From Succinatimonas sp. UBA7265 (GTDB lineage Bacteria; Pseudomonadota; Gammaproteobacteria; Enterobacterales; Succinivibrionaceae): a stretch of DNA of 42,688 bases. Where the stretch lies: the NCBI GenBank assembly GCA_002473165.1, contig DKSD01000006.1:1-42688 (forward strand), given 5' to 3'. A program made the translations under genes and the position numbers. The notes under the pieces were generated by a model. The model made no database searches. It was given only the letters and a program-made list of their open reading frames with translations, and was not told where the DNA came from. Shown here piece by piece: positions 7,596-16,302 of the stretch; positions within the stretch are counted from its first letter, which is position 1; every line of letters starts with the position of its first letter.

Positions 7596-8594
7596 ATGAA
7601 GATCAAGAAACTCTTAGGTGCTGCTCTTGCAATGGCCGTGCTGGCCGCCGTCTCTGCCTCCCCTTCAATGGCAAAGACCACCGTCAGGATCTCTCACACC
7701 CAGATTGAAACCCACCCTGACCACATCGGCTTCGTGGCTTTCAAAGATTACGTTGAGCAGAAAGCCGGCGACAAATACGACGTGCAGATCTTCCCGAACA
7801 GCACCTTAGGCGCCAACGAGAAGGTGCTCGAGCTCGTCAAGCAGGGCGTCGTGCAGTTCCTCTCCGTCTCCACCGCCAACATCGAGTCTTTCGACAAGAT
7901 CTACGGCGTGTTCTCCGTTCCGTACCTCTTCACCTCCGAGAAGGCCTATGAAGGTTTCGTCACGCAGCCTGAGATCATGGAAAAGCTCTCAGTCAACGCT
8001 GACAAGGACGGCTTTGTGGCTTTAGGCGCATTCACCGCCGGCACCCGCAACTTCTACTCCAAGACCCCGATCAAGTCGGTTGCCGACTTAAGCGGCAAGA
8101 AGTTCCGCGTGCAGTCCGGCCCTACTAACGTGGCCATGATGAACGCCTTTGGCGCTGCCGCCACCCCGATGTCATTCGGCGAAGTCTATTCCGCTCTGCA
8201 GCAGGGCGTGATCGACGGCGCTGAGAACAACGAACTGGCTCTGACCGATCAGAAACACGGCGAAGTCTGCAAGTACTTCACCTATGACGGCCACCAGATG
8301 TGCCCGGATCTGATCGTCGGCTCCACCAAGTTCTTAAAGAGCATCCCTGAGGCTGATCAGAAGATCTTCCGCGAGGCTGCCCAGGTTGCCCAGAAAGCTG
8401 AGTTCGAAGCCTGGCACAAGCGCATCGCCGAGGCTAAAGAGCAGGCCAAGAAGATGGGCGTCCAGTTCTTCAACGTCGACACCGCTGAGTTCCGCAACAA
8501 GGTCCTCCCGCTGCACGAGCAGCTCTTAAAAGAGAACCCTGCCATGAAGGCTCTCTATGACGAGGCCTCCGCTTACAACGAAGCTCACAAATAA
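7596..8594 (+). CDS. TRAP transporter substrate-binding protein, DctP family
   Basis: This is the periplasmic binding protein of a tripartite ATP-independent (TRAP) transporter, which imports organic or sugar acids using an ion gradient. 332 residues. The signal peptide is about residues 1-26 (MKIKKLLGAALAMAVLAA, cut after SMA). The mature chain shows the family hallmarks: VRISHTQIETHPDHIGFVAF, FPNSTLGANEKVLELVKQGVVQF, GKKFRVQSGPTNVAMMNAFGAAATPMSFGEVYSALQQGVIDGAENN. The region around residue 170 normally carries the Arg that salt-bridges the ligand carboxylate. uxaC in the same operon suggests a hexuronate ligand; that is inference. Confidence 0.95.
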   Translation: MKIKKLLGAALAMAVLAAVSASPSMAKTTVRISHTQIETHPDHIGFVAFKDYVEQKAGDKYDVQIFPNSTLGANEKVLELVKQGVVQFLSVSTANIESFDKIYGVFSVPYLFTSEKAYEGFVTQPEIMEKLSVNADKDGFVALGAFTAGTRNFYSKTPIKSVADLSGKKFRVQSGPTNVAMMNAFGAAATPMSFGEVYSALQQGVIDGAENNELALTDQKHGEVCKYFTYDGHQMCPDLIVGSTKFLKSIPEADQKIFREAAQVAQKAEFEAWHKRIAEAKEQAKKMGVQFFNVDTAEFRNKVLPLHEQLLKENPAMKALYDEASAYNEAHK

Positions 8595-8606
8595 TCAAAA
8601 CTGTAA

Positions 8607-8637
8607 AGCCCCCGCGGGCGCGGGGGCTCTTTTTTTG
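8607..8637 (+). terminator. Hairpin with T run between dctP and dctQ
   Basis: An 8-bp perfect stem (agcccccg / cgggggct) with a T run. It lies within the operon after the binding-protein gene, so it likely acts as a partial terminator that lowers expression of the membrane subunits and uxaC relative to dctP. Confidence 0.75.
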
Positions 8638-8657
8638 CAAAAAAACCGGAGCATAAC

Positions 8658-9167
8658 ATGCAAAGCCTGAGGAAATTACTCGACGGTGCTGTGATGTTTG
8701 TGTGCGTGGTGCTGTTCATCGAAATGACGATCATCGGCACGTACCAAATCGTCACCCGCTATTTCTTCAACTCGCCGTCGACGGTGTCAGAGGAGATAGT
8801 GACCTATAGCTTTACCTGGCTGTCGGTCCTTGCCGCAGCTTACGTTTTCGGCAAACGCGGCCATCTCGCCATGACCTTTCTCTCGGCCAAATTCACCGGA
8901 AAACCCCGCATTTTCCTGGATATGTTCTCCGAGATCCTGGTAATTCTCACCGCAGTGGCGCTGCTGCTTTACGGCGGCTATGTCATGGTGACTGAGAACA
9001 TGGACCAGGTAACGAATTCCCTGACCATCTCCATGGGACTGGTCTACGCCATCCTCCCGCTGAGCGGCGCCATCATCCTGCTTTACGGCATCATGAACAT
9101 CCTCGACATGTTCAAGGCGCTCGGATCGCCGGATGTCGACAAATACGGCGCACAGCAGGCTGACTGA
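8658..9167 (+). CDS. TRAP transporter small permease, DctQ family
   Basis: This is the small membrane subunit of the TRAP transporter that supports the large permease. It has 169 residues and four hydrophobic helices (about 10-32, 50-70, 88-110 and 127-150). Between the first two lies the family-typical stretch YQIVTRYFFNSPSTVSEEIVTYSFTWLSVLAAAYVFGKRGHLAM, which marks DctQ. A CGGAG site lies 7 nt before the ATG. It lies 14 nt upstream of dctM. Confidence 0.93.
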   Translation: MQSLRKLLDGAVMFVCVVLFIEMTIIGTYQIVTRYFFNSPSTVSEEIVTYSFTWLSVLAAAYVFGKRGHLAMTFLSAKFTGKPRIFLDMFSEILVILTAVALLLYGGYVMVTENMDQVTNSLTISMGLVYAILPLSGAIILLYGIMNILDMFKALGSPDVDKYGAQQAD

Positions 9168-9181
9168 AAGGAGAGCTTAAA

Positions 9182-10522
9182 ATGACCTTTACCGTAGGAA
9201 TGATCCTCGCAATAGGCATGGTTGCCCTGCTCGTTTTGGGCGTGCCTATCTGCATTGCAATTGCGATTTCATCGGTTGTAGCAGGCGGCGTCGCCCTCGA
9301 CTTCAACATGATGTTAACCACCGGCGCCCAGCGCACGTTCACCGGCATCTCGGTGTTCACGCTGATCGCCATCCCGTTCTTTATCCTCGCAGGCAACATC
9401 ATGAACCACGGCGGCATCGCCTTAAGGCTCATGGACTTCGCCCGCCTGCTCGTAGGCAAGCTCCCCGGCTGCTACGCCCACACGAACGCCATGGCCAACA
9501 TGCTCTTTGGCGCCATTTCAGGCTCCGGCGTTGCCGCGGCCTCCGCCATGGGCACCATCATCGGGCCGATCGCCACGAAAGAAGGCTATGACAAGGACTA
9601 CATGGCGACCGTCAACATCGCCACCGCCCCTACCGGCCTGTTGATCCCGCCGTCAAACGTGCTCATCACTTACGCCCTGGTTTCAGGCGGCACCTCGGTT
9701 GCGGCGCTGTTTCTGGCAGGCTACATCCCGGGCATCCTCTGGGGCATCGCCTGCATGACCGTCGCCGGCATCATCGCCAAGAAAAAAGGCTACCGCGCCG
9801 ACTCCCGCAAGCTCTCCATGGCCCAGGTCATGAAGATCACCTTTGACGCCGTGCCATCGCTGCTGCTCATCGTGATCGTCATCGGCGGTATCATCGCCGG
9901 CGCGTTCACCGCCACTGAGGGCGCCATCGTCGCCGTGGTCTACTCGCTGATCCTCTCTTTGTGCTACCGCACCGTGAACTGGTCGAACCTTATAAAGATT
10001 TATAAGGACTCCGCGGAGATGACCGGCATCATCATCCTGCTCATCGGTGTGTCCTCCATCATGTCCTGGGTGATCTCTTTCGTGCAGATCCCTGACGCCG
10101 TGGGCAACATGCTCAAGGGCATCTCCGACAGCAAGATCGTGATCATGCTGATCATCAACATCTTCCTGCTGTTCATCGGCACGTTCCTCGACACAACCCC
10201 GGCCGTGCTGATCTTCACCCCGATCTTCCTGCCGGTGGTCATAAGCTGCGGCTTAAGCCCGGTTGAGTTCGGTATCATCATCACCTTCAACCTCTGCATC
10301 GGCCTGATCACGCCTCCGGTGGGCAACATCCTGTTCGTGGGCGTTAAGGTCGGCCAGACGACCATCGAACGCGTCATGACCAAGATCCTGCCTTACTACG
10401 CCGTGATCTTCATCGTGCTGATGGCCATCACCTACCTGCCGTTCCTGTGCAGCTATCTGCCAAACGCCTTCGGCTACGACGGCTCCATGGGCGCAACTGC
10501 CAAGGCCATGCTCGGGTATTAG
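9182..10522 (+). CDS. TRAP transporter large permease, DctM family
   Basis: This is the large, transport-conducting membrane subunit. 446 residues with about twelve to thirteen hydrophobic segments. Family motifs are FTLIAIPFFILAGNIMNHGGIALRL near residue 60, AISGSGVAAASAMGTIIGPIATKEGYDKDY near 108, TGLLIPPSNVLITYALVSGGTSVAALFLAGYIPG near 150, and GTFLDTTPAVLIFTPIFLPV and NLCIGLITPPVGNILFVG in the C-terminal half. A strong AAAGGAG site precedes the ATG. Together with the two preceding genes it forms a complete DctPQM set. Confidence 0.95.
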   Translation: MTFTVGMILAIGMVALLVLGVPICIAIAISSVVAGGVALDFNMMLTTGAQRTFTGISVFTLIAIPFFILAGNIMNHGGIALRLMDFARLLVGKLPGCYAHTNAMANMLFGAISGSGVAAASAMGTIIGPIATKEGYDKDYMATVNIATAPTGLLIPPSNVLITYALVSGGTSVAALFLAGYIPGILWGIACMTVAGIIAKKKGYRADSRKLSMAQVMKITFDAVPSLLLIVIVIGGIIAGAFTATEGAIVAVVYSLILSLCYRTVNWSNLIKIYKDSAEMTGIIILLIGVSSIMSWVISFVQIPDAVGNMLKGISDSKIVIMLIINIFLLFIGTFLDTTPAVLIFTPIFLPVVISCGLSPVEFGIIITFNLCIGLITPPVGNILFVGVKVGQTTIERVMTKILPYYAVIFIVLMAITYLPFLCSYLPNAFGYDGSMGATAKAMLGY

Positions 10523-10600
10523 CCTCACAGCCTTGCTGATTAACCGGGGCGGCGGCGCCGCCCCTTTCAAAGATTTATCTGCTTTTTAAAGGAATAAGCC

Positions 10601-12010
10601 ATGAAAAAATTTATGGACAGGGATTTTCTGCTCGAAAATGACACCGCCAGGGCGCTCTTCCACGATCACGCCGAGAAGATGCCGATCATCGATTACCACT
10701 GCCACATCAACCCCAGACAGATCGCCGAGGATTACCGCTTCAAGTCGATCACCGACGCGTGGCTCTCAGGCGATCATTACAAATGGCGCATGATCAGATC
10801 CTGCGGCGTCCCCGAGGATAAGATCACAGGCGACAAGAGCACGGACTACGAGAAGTTCCAGATGTTCGCCAAATGCCTGCCCCGCGCCATCGGCAACCCG
10901 CTGTACCACTGGACCCACCTCGAGCTGCAGCGCTATTTCGGCATCACAAAGACCTTAAGCGAGAAGACCTGCGATGAGATCTGGAATGAGTGCAACGAGA
11001 AACTCAAAGCCCCGGATATGAGCGTGCGCGGCATCATCGCCAAATCCAATGTCCGCTGCATCTGCACGACTGACGATCCTGCAGACTCGCTTGAGTGGCA
11101 CAAGAAACTCGCCGCCGACAAAAACGCGCCCTGCAAAGTGCTGCCTGCCTGGCGCCCTGACTTTGCCATGAAGATCGAAAAGCCCGGCTTCAAGGCTTAT
11201 GTGGAGAAAGTCGCGAAGCTCACCGGCCGCGAGATCCGCACCTGCGCCGATTTCTTTGACGCCATCGACCAGCGCATGGAGTTCTTCAACTCTATGGGCT
11301 GCCGCGCCGCCGATCACGGCATAGATTACGTGTACTGCAACCGCGTCAGCGATCAGAAACTTGAGGAAATCTTCCAAAAAGGCCTGAGCGGCAAAGCGCT
11401 CTCCCCTGAGGAGGTCGAGCAGTACAAGAGCATGATCCTCGTGCGCCTGGCGCACGGCTACGCCAGGTACGGCTGGGTCATGCAGATGCACTTTGGCGCC
11501 GTGCGCGATCCCAACAGCGCCATGTATAAACGCCTGGGCGCCGACACCGGCTTTGACTACATGGGCGATCACGACTGCGCTCTGGCCATCGGACAGCTCA
11601 TGAACGCGCTTTCCGAGGAGAACGCGCTGCCCAAGATGATCTGGTACTCCTTAAACCCGGCCGACAACCCGGTGATTGCCACGGCCATCGGCGCCTTCCA
11701 AGGTCCTGAGGCCCGCGGCAAGATCCAGCAGGGCGCCGCCTGGTGGTTCAACGACACCATGACCGGCATGCTCGATCAGATGACGAACTTCGCCAATCTC
11801 TCCGTGCTGGGCAACTTCCTGGGCATGCTCACCGATTCGCGCTCCTTCCTCTCCTACACCCGCCACGAGTACTTCCGCAGGATCCTCTGCAACCTGCTGG
11901 GCACCTGGGTGGAGAAAGGCTGGTACCCCGATGATCTCGCCTATCTAGGTCAGCTGGTGGAGGACATCTCCTTCAACAACACCAATACCTACTTCGGATT
12001 CAACGTCTGA
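10601..12010 (+). CDS. uxaC: Uronate isomerase (glucuronate/galacturonate isomerase)
   Basis: UxaC converts D-glucuronate to D-fructuronate or D-galacturonate to D-tagaturonate, the first cytoplasmic step of hexuronate breakdown. The 469-residue length matches the family. The amidohydrolase-fold metal ligands appear as DYHCHINP (His33, His35). Other family landmarks are WTHLELQRYFGI (near 106), MQMHFGAVRDPN (near 296) and the C-terminal LGTWVEKGWYPDD...NNTNTYFGF. AAAGGA precedes the ATG. It is the last gene of the TRAP operon and is followed by a terminator. No other hexuronate genes (uxaAB, uxuAB, kdgKA) lie in the window. Confidence 0.97.
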   Translation: MKKFMDRDFLLENDTARALFHDHAEKMPIIDYHCHINPRQIAEDYRFKSITDAWLSGDHYKWRMIRSCGVPEDKITGDKSTDYEKFQMFAKCLPRAIGNPLYHWTHLELQRYFGITKTLSEKTCDEIWNECNEKLKAPDMSVRGIIAKSNVRCICTTDDPADSLEWHKKLAADKNAPCKVLPAWRPDFAMKIEKPGFKAYVEKVAKLTGREIRTCADFFDAIDQRMEFFNSMGCRAADHGIDYVYCNRVSDQKLEEIFQKGLSGKALSPEEVEQYKSMILVRLAHGYARYGWVMQMHFGAVRDPNSAMYKRLGADTGFDYMGDHDCALAIGQLMNALSEENALPKMIWYSLNPADNPVIATAIGAFQGPEARGKIQQGAAWWFNDTMTGMLDQMTNFANLSVLGNFLGMLTDSRSFLSYTRHEYFRRILCNLLGTWVEKGWYPDDLAYLGQLVEDISFNNTNTYFGFNV

Positions 12011-12036
12011 TTTTGTTTCATCTGTCTGTGTGTTTT

Positions 12037-12061
12037 AAAGCCGCCTCGCGCGGCTTTTTTT
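12037..12061 (+). terminator. Intrinsic terminator after uxaC
   Basis: An 8-bp perfect stem (aaagccgc / gcggcttt) with a 5-nt loop, continuing into a T run, 27 nt after the uxaC stop. Confidence 0.9.
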
Positions 12062-12145
12062 GTCGCCCTGCCCTGCAAAGTTACGCATGCGCGCTCGCGC
12101 TTTGCCGCTATACTTAAGGCATCAGTCTTTGTTTTGGAGGCACTC

Positions 12146-13033
12146 ATGCTTCGCCGGGGCATACTCTATCTTTTAACCATGCTGGGCGTGATGATCGTCA
12201 TCGGCGTGGTCGTCAACATCCTGTGCGCGCTTTTGGGCATCAATCTCTCCTCATCAGGGATTGGCGGCATCCTCGCGATCTCAGCCGTCATGGGCTTTGC
12301 GGGATCGATCATCAGCCTGCTGCTCTCCAAGAGCCTCGTGAAATCCTCGATGCATGTGCAGGTGATCGGCACCCCGCGCGATGCGGACGAGAAATGGCTT
12401 GTTGACGAGGTGAAATACCTTGCAGAGCGCAAAGGCGTGGCCATGCCGGAGGTAGGCATCTACCCTGCCGACGAGATGAACGCCTTTGCCACCGGCTGGA
12501 ACCGCGACGCGGCTTTGGTCGCCGTAAGCTCGGGGATCTTGCAGCGCATGGACCGCGACAGCCTTTCGGCGGTGCTCGGGCATGAGATGAGCCATGTGCA
12601 AAACGGCGACATGGTAACCATGAGCCTGATGCAGGGCGTGGTCAACACCTTCGTCTACGCGCTCTCCTACATTATCGCCGGCGCCGCCGCAGGTTTTTTG
12701 GGCGGCGGGCGCGACCGCCGCGGCGGCAGCATGATGATCTACTACCTCGTGCAAAACCTGCTGCAAGTGCTCTTTGGCTTTTTGGGCACGCTGGCGGTGC
12801 TGTGGTTCTCGCGCCACCGCGAGTACGCCGCCGATGCCGGCTCCGCGCAGGTGCTGGGCAAAAGCCGCATGATCAACGCGCTCGAGGCTTTGGGCAGGCA
12901 GCCTAAGCTGCAGTCCAAGACCGCCACCATGTCGGCGCTGTGCATCGTCGCAGGCAGCACGCCCTCTGAGCTCTTTATGACCCACCCCACCATAGAAAAC
13001 CGCATCGCCGCGCTGCAAAGGCTGCAGCTGTGA
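12146..13033 (+). CDS. htpX: Membrane zinc metalloprotease HtpX
   Basis: HtpX is an inner-membrane M48 metalloprotease that cleaves misfolded or damaged membrane proteins. 295 residues. Two N-terminal membrane segments (about 4-27 and 38-61) are followed by the catalytic site HEMSH (His146, Glu147, His150). The third zinc ligand is Glu226 in REYAAD, after a further hydrophobic pair. ATG at 12146 has GGAGG 5 nt upstream; a TTG 12 nt earlier overlaps that site and is rejected. A TATACT -10-like box at 12109-12114 has no good -35, and I see no clear sigma-32 promoter. Confidence 0.96.
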   Translation: MLRRGILYLLTMLGVMIVIGVVVNILCALLGINLSSSGIGGILAISAVMGFAGSIISLLLSKSLVKSSMHVQVIGTPRDADEKWLVDEVKYLAERKGVAMPEVGIYPADEMNAFATGWNRDAALVAVSSGILQRMDRDSLSAVLGHEMSHVQNGDMVTMSLMQGVVNTFVYALSYIIAGAAAGFLGGGRDRRGGSMMIYYLVQNLLQVLFGFLGTLAVLWFSRHREYAADAGSAQVLGKSRMINALEALGRQPKLQSKTATMSALCIVAGSTPSELFMTHPTIENRIAALQRLQL

Positions 13034-13040
13034 GCCGCTC

Positions 13041-13067
13041 CCCCCGCGTCCGTGCGGGGGAAATTTT
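13041..13067 (+). terminator. Weak terminator-like hairpin after htpX
   Basis: A 7-bp GC stem (cccccgc / gcggggg, loop of 6) followed by aaatttt. The T tract is short and offset, so termination may be partial and the next gene may be read from the htpX promoter. Confidence 0.45.
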
Positions 13068-13082
13068 GCCTGCTTAATTTCC

Positions 13083-13742
13083 ATGAAGAACAAACATCTG
13101 CTTCTGCGCGCTCTCGCCGCCGTCTTTTTGCTGCTCATCCTCATCTCCCTTGTCCTCACGGCGCTGGCGCTGTGGTACTCAAAAGAGCCTGACAAGGCCG
13201 CGAGGGCGCGGCTGCCCGAGGCGGTCTCAGAGCTTGAATCAGGCGATCTCGTGCTGCGCATGGGCACGGTGACCGACAGCTATGTCATCGCCTGTGTAAG
13301 CCATTCTGACTACTCGCACCTGGGGATGATCGTGAAAACCTCGCCTGAGATCCTCGTGGCCCACGCCACGACGAGCGATCACGAGGGAACGCCCGATCAG
13401 GCGCAGCTCTCGCCGCTTGAGGATTTCTGGGCGCCGCGCCTGGCCGCGCGCGCCCTGGCGCTGCGGCTTAATTTTTTAAGCACAGCGCAAAAAGAAGCGA
13501 TCGCCGCAAGGCTCATCGCAGAGCAGGGTACGCCTTTTGTGCTCGCCCCAAAATCAGAGCCGCACTTTTACTGCTCAACCATGGTCGCCGATGCCATAAA
13601 AGCGGTAAAACCTGATTTTAAGCTGCGCTGGCAGGAGCTCGACTACCCGGGTTTTAAAGGGCTCTACCTCTTTCCGCAAAGCTTTTTGGAGCTCCGGGAC
13701 ACCCAGGTGCTCATGAGCTTCATCCCTGAGGGCGCGCACTGA
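13083..13742 (+). CDS. YiiX-like permuted papain-fold hydrolase (peptidase C92 / NlpC-P60 superfamily)
   Basis: 219 residues. One N-terminal membrane anchor (about 8-31, LRALAAVFLLLILISLVLTALALWY) is followed by a periplasmic domain with the YiiX/YebB order of catalytic motifs. His comes first (SDYSHLGMIV, His79) and Cys later (FYCSTMVADAI, Cys164), the circularly permuted NlpC/P60 arrangement. Relatives act on amide or thioester bonds; the substrate is unknown. There is no clear ribosome site before the ATG. It lies 49 nt after htpX with only a weak hairpin between, so both envelope genes may be co-expressed. Confidence 0.8.
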   Translation: MKNKHLLLRALAAVFLLLILISLVLTALALWYSKEPDKAARARLPEAVSELESGDLVLRMGTVTDSYVIACVSHSDYSHLGMIVKTSPEILVAHATTSDHEGTPDQAQLSPLEDFWAPRLAARALALRLNFLSTAQKEAIAARLIAEQGTPFVLAPKSEPHFYCSTMVADAIKAVKPDFKLRWQELDYPGFKGLYLFPQSFLELRDTQVLMSFIPEGAH

Positions 13743-13791
13743 TCTTTTATGGTGCAAAAAACGGAATTTTTGCCCACAGACGCGCCGCAGG

Positions 13792-13821
13792 CTGACAGAG
13801 GCGGCGCAAACGCGCTAACAT
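13792..13821 (+). promoter_or_regulatory. Promoter of trpE-trpG
   Basis: CTGACA, 18-nt spacer, TAACAT. The predicted start near 13828 places the leader peptide ATG about 23 nt into the transcript. I see no TrpR-type operator (ACTAGT core) here. Confidence 0.5.
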
Positions 13822-13850
13822 GATTTTCAGATTCAGAAAGAGGTATTCAG

Positions 13851-13892
13851 ATGTCAGCACGTCTTAACGGTTCATGGTGGCTTCCTGCTTAA
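13851..13892 (+). CDS. trpL: trp leader peptide 1 (controls trpE-trpG)
   Basis: A 13-residue leader, MSARLNGSWWLPA, with tandem Trp codons at positions 9-10. An AAAGAGGT ribosome site lies just upstream. Ribosome stalling at the Trp codons when charged tRNA-Trp is scarce would favour the antiterminator and transcription of trpE and trpG. The stop codon lies in the loop of the predicted 1:2 hairpin, as in classical attenuators. Confidence 0.9.
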   Translation: MSARLNGSWWLPA

Positions 13893-13957
13893 CGCGGGAG
13901 ACTTCCTCATGCTCATCTGAGACACAGCAAGAAACCCGCGAACGCGGGTTTTTCTGT
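13882..13957 (+). promoter_or_regulatory. trp attenuator 1 (before trpE)
   Basis: Segment 1 (13882-13888, ttcctgc) pairs with segment 2 (13894-13900, gcgggag), two pairs being G-U, with the leader stop codon in the loop. Segment 2 (CGCGGG at 13893-13898) can instead pair with segment 3 (CCCGCG at 13935-13940) as antiterminator. Segments 3:4 form the terminator, aacccgc (13933-13939), loop gaac, gcgggtt (13944-13950), followed by a T run. All four classical segments are visible. Confidence 0.88.
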
Positions 13958-13992
13958 TTCCGCCCGCGTCGCACAAAGAGATATTTCAGCAT

Positions 13993-15525
13993 ATGAAAGC
14001 GATCACTTTTGAGACCCGGTACTTAAAAGATCCCCATCTTTTCTACCGCCGCTACTGCCACCGCGACAACACCCTGCTTCTCGAGTCAGCCGAGATCGTC
14101 GACAAGACCGGCGTGCAAAGCCTCATCGGCACAGACTGCTGCTTAAAAGTCCAGTGCGACGATCTTAAGGTCACCGCGGCCGCGCTCAACGACAACGGCC
14201 GCTGCCTCTTAAGGCTGCTGGCTCAGAAGCTCAGGGTTAAGCTCACTGACGGCAAAATCGTTATGGAATACTCCCGCCCGCCAAAAGGCCTGGACGAGGA
14301 GACGCGGCTGAGCGCTCCGGGGCCGCTTGACGTAATTCGCGCGGTGCGCGAGCTTACCGCAAAATGCGACGACATTGTGATAGGCGGCAACATCTCCTTT
14401 GATTTTATAAACAACTTTGAGTACATCGGCGATGTGCCCAAGGGAGAGAACCCCTGCTCTGACTACACGTTCTGCGTCTACGACACGGCTGTGAGGGTCA
14501 ACCACATCAACAAAACCGCACGCGTCGTCGCCTTTGCCTTTGGCAGCAAGGTCTATGAGGAAACGGCGCTAAGGGCTCTGAGGCTTCGCGATCTGGTAAA
14601 CGGCTTTAAGGAAAAGGATGGGCTGGAGCTGAAGCTCGACACGCCGATCCGCGTGAACCCCGATCTCAGCGATGAAAAATTCGGCGCCATCGTCTCAAAG
14701 ATCAAAGATCACATCATCTCCGGCGACGCCTTTCAGATCGTGCCTTCGCGCACGTTCTCCGAGGACTGCCCCGATCCTTTTTTGGCCTACTGCTATTTAA
14801 AGAAGCTCAACCCCTCGCCCTACATGTACTACATGAAAGATCCGCTGTTTACGATCTTCGGGGCGTCGCCGGAGTTTGCCGTGCGCTACAACGCCAAAAC
14901 CCGCGAGGTGCGCATCAGCCCCATAGCCGGCACCCGCGCCCGCGGCTTAAACCCTGACGGCACGGTCAACCGCGAGCTCGACTCGCGCATCGAGCTTGAG
15001 CTGCGCACCGATCGCAAGGAAGTCGCCGAGCACCTGATGCTCGTGGATCTGGCCCGCAACGATCTGGCGCGCATCGCCGCCGCCGGCACCCGCTACGCCG
15101 ACAACCTGCTGCACGTTGACAAATACCAGAGCGTCATGCACCTGGTATCCGACGTCCACGCCACGCTGCGCCCCGGGCTTGACGCTTTCCACGCCTACCT
15201 TGCCTGCATGAACATGGGCACGCTCTCGGGCGCGCCCAAGATCAAGGCCCACGAGCTCATCTACAAATACGAGGGCAAAAAACGCGGCTCCTACGGCGGC
15301 GTGATCGCGCTCATCGGCAACGACGGCTCCTTTGACTCCTGCATCACCATCCGTTCGGCCTTTGTAAAAGGGAAGAAAGCCTATGTACAGGCAGGCTGCG
15401 GCGTCGTGTACGACTCGGATGTCAAAGCCGAGTGCCAGGAGACCGTAAACAAAGCCCGCTCGGTGCTCACGGCGCTCTCCATGGCGCTGCATGATGAAAA
15501 ACACCAGGGCTTAAAGGAGGCTTAA
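13993..15525 (+). CDS. trpE: Anthranilate synthase component I
   Basis: TrpE makes anthranilate from chorismate using ammonia delivered by TrpG, the first committed step of tryptophan synthesis. 510 residues. The N-terminal LLES (residues 29-32) is the conserved tryptophan feedback-inhibition motif, so the enzyme is probably Trp-sensitive. The chorismate-binding domain follows with FQIVPSRTF (near 250), SPEFAVRY, ISPIAGTRARG (about 310-320), ELRTDRKEVAEHLMLVDLARNDLARI and GTLSGAPKIKAHELI...YGG. ATG at 13993 lies 41 nt past the attenuator stem. Its stop is one base before the trpG ATG. Confidence 0.98.
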   Translation: MKAITFETRYLKDPHLFYRRYCHRDNTLLLESAEIVDKTGVQSLIGTDCCLKVQCDDLKVTAAALNDNGRCLLRLLAQKLRVKLTDGKIVMEYSRPPKGLDEETRLSAPGPLDVIRAVRELTAKCDDIVIGGNISFDFINNFEYIGDVPKGENPCSDYTFCVYDTAVRVNHINKTARVVAFAFGSKVYEETALRALRLRDLVNGFKEKDGLELKLDTPIRVNPDLSDEKFGAIVSKIKDHIISGDAFQIVPSRTFSEDCPDPFLAYCYLKKLNPSPYMYYMKDPLFTIFGASPEFAVRYNAKTREVRISPIAGTRARGLNPDGTVNRELDSRIELELRTDRKEVAEHLMLVDLARNDLARIAAAGTRYADNLLHVDKYQSVMHLVSDVHATLRPGLDAFHAYLACMNMGTLSGAPKIKAHELIYKYEGKKRGSYGGVIALIGNDGSFDSCITIRSAFVKGKKAYVQAGCGVVYDSDVKAECQETVNKARSVLTALSMALHDEKHQGLKEA

Positions 15526-15526
15526 C

Positions 15527-16120
15527 ATGAAACGCCGGATCATTTTTATCGACAACTACGACTCCTTCTCCTACAACCTCACCGACGAGTTCCGGGTGCT
15601 GGGAAACGAGGTGACGGTCTACCGCAACGACGCGGATCCTTTGCAGATCATGACGTTGCTTGAGCAAGCCTCAAAAGCAGGGGAAAAACCGGTGCTGGTG
15701 CTCTCCCCGGGCCCTTCGGCCCCTGATGACGCCAACAACCTCGTGCCGATCATCAAAAAGGCGCTGGGCAAATTCCCGATGCTGGGGATCTGCCTGGGCC
15801 ACCAGGCCTTAGGCCAGGTTTTAGGCGGGCGCGTGGTGAGAGCCTCTGAGATCATCCACGGCAAAAGCTCAGACATCACCCACTGCGGCAAGGGCGCCTT
15901 CACAGGCCTGCCCAATCCGCTCAAAGTCGCCCGCTACCACTCGCTCGTCGTCGAGGGCCTGCCTAAAAACGTTGAGGTTACGGCCACCTGCGGAAAGCTT
16001 GTGATGGCGCTTCGCGAGAGCAGACTGAATGTGACCGGCTTTCAGTTCCACCCCGAGTCGATCATGACAGCCTACGGCAGGCAGCTGCTCGCCCAGGCTT
16101 TGGACGAGCTTACAGCGTGA
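15527..16120 (+). CDS. trpG: Anthranilate synthase component II (glutamine amidotransferase)
   Basis: TrpG hydrolyses glutamine and channels ammonia to TrpE. 197 residues, a stand-alone class I amidotransferase domain rather than the TrpGD fusion of enteric bacteria. The triad is visible: Cys89 in GICLGHQALG, His175 and Glu177 in FQFHPESIM. A strong AAAGGAGG site lies in the end of trpE, suggesting coupled, near-equal translation. Last gene of the first trp transcription unit. Confidence 0.97.
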   Translation: MKRRIIFIDNYDSFSYNLTDEFRVLGNEVTVYRNDADPLQIMTLLEQASKAGEKPVLVLSPGPSAPDDANNLVPIIKKALGKFPMLGICLGHQALGQVLGGRVVRASEIIHGKSSDITHCGKGAFTGLPNPLKVARYHSLVVEGLPKNVEVTATCGKLVMALRESRLNVTGFQFHPESIMTAYGRQLLAQALDELTA

Positions 16121-16302
16121 AACCACGGCGGCGAGATCGCTTTTTCGCACCGCTTTTAAAAAAAGCGGGGAAAAAGCATGCAGATTTTCCCCATTTTGCA
16201 CCCTTTGGGGGCACAAAAAGGCGCGGATCCCGAAAAGCATTGCCGTAAAAGCCTTTCACAGGTATAAATAAAGCATCAGTTCACAAGAACAAGAGCAAAT
16301 AA
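16121..16302. other. trpG-trpD intergenic region
   Basis: With the second leader and attenuator this forms a 335-nt gap between trpG and trpD. I see hairpin-prone sequence after trpG (ccgctttt / aaaaagcgg near 16151-16167) without a proper T tail, then a promoter and leader described separately. Confidence 0.5.
16240..16268 (+). promoter_or_regulatory. Internal trp promoter before trpD
   Basis: TTGCCG, 17-nt spacer, TATAAA, ideal sigma-70 spacing. The start near 16275 would give an mRNA whose first ORF is the second leader peptide about 28 nt in. Confidence 0.65.

Noticed and set aside
12281..13267. Long minus-strand open frame opposite htpX
   Set aside because: His-, Ala- and Arg-rich composition is an antisense artefact. 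HtpX on the plus strand has full catalytic motifs.
14209..14505. Antisense frames within trpE and the other trp genes
   Set aside because: They are shadows of confidently identified enzymes.
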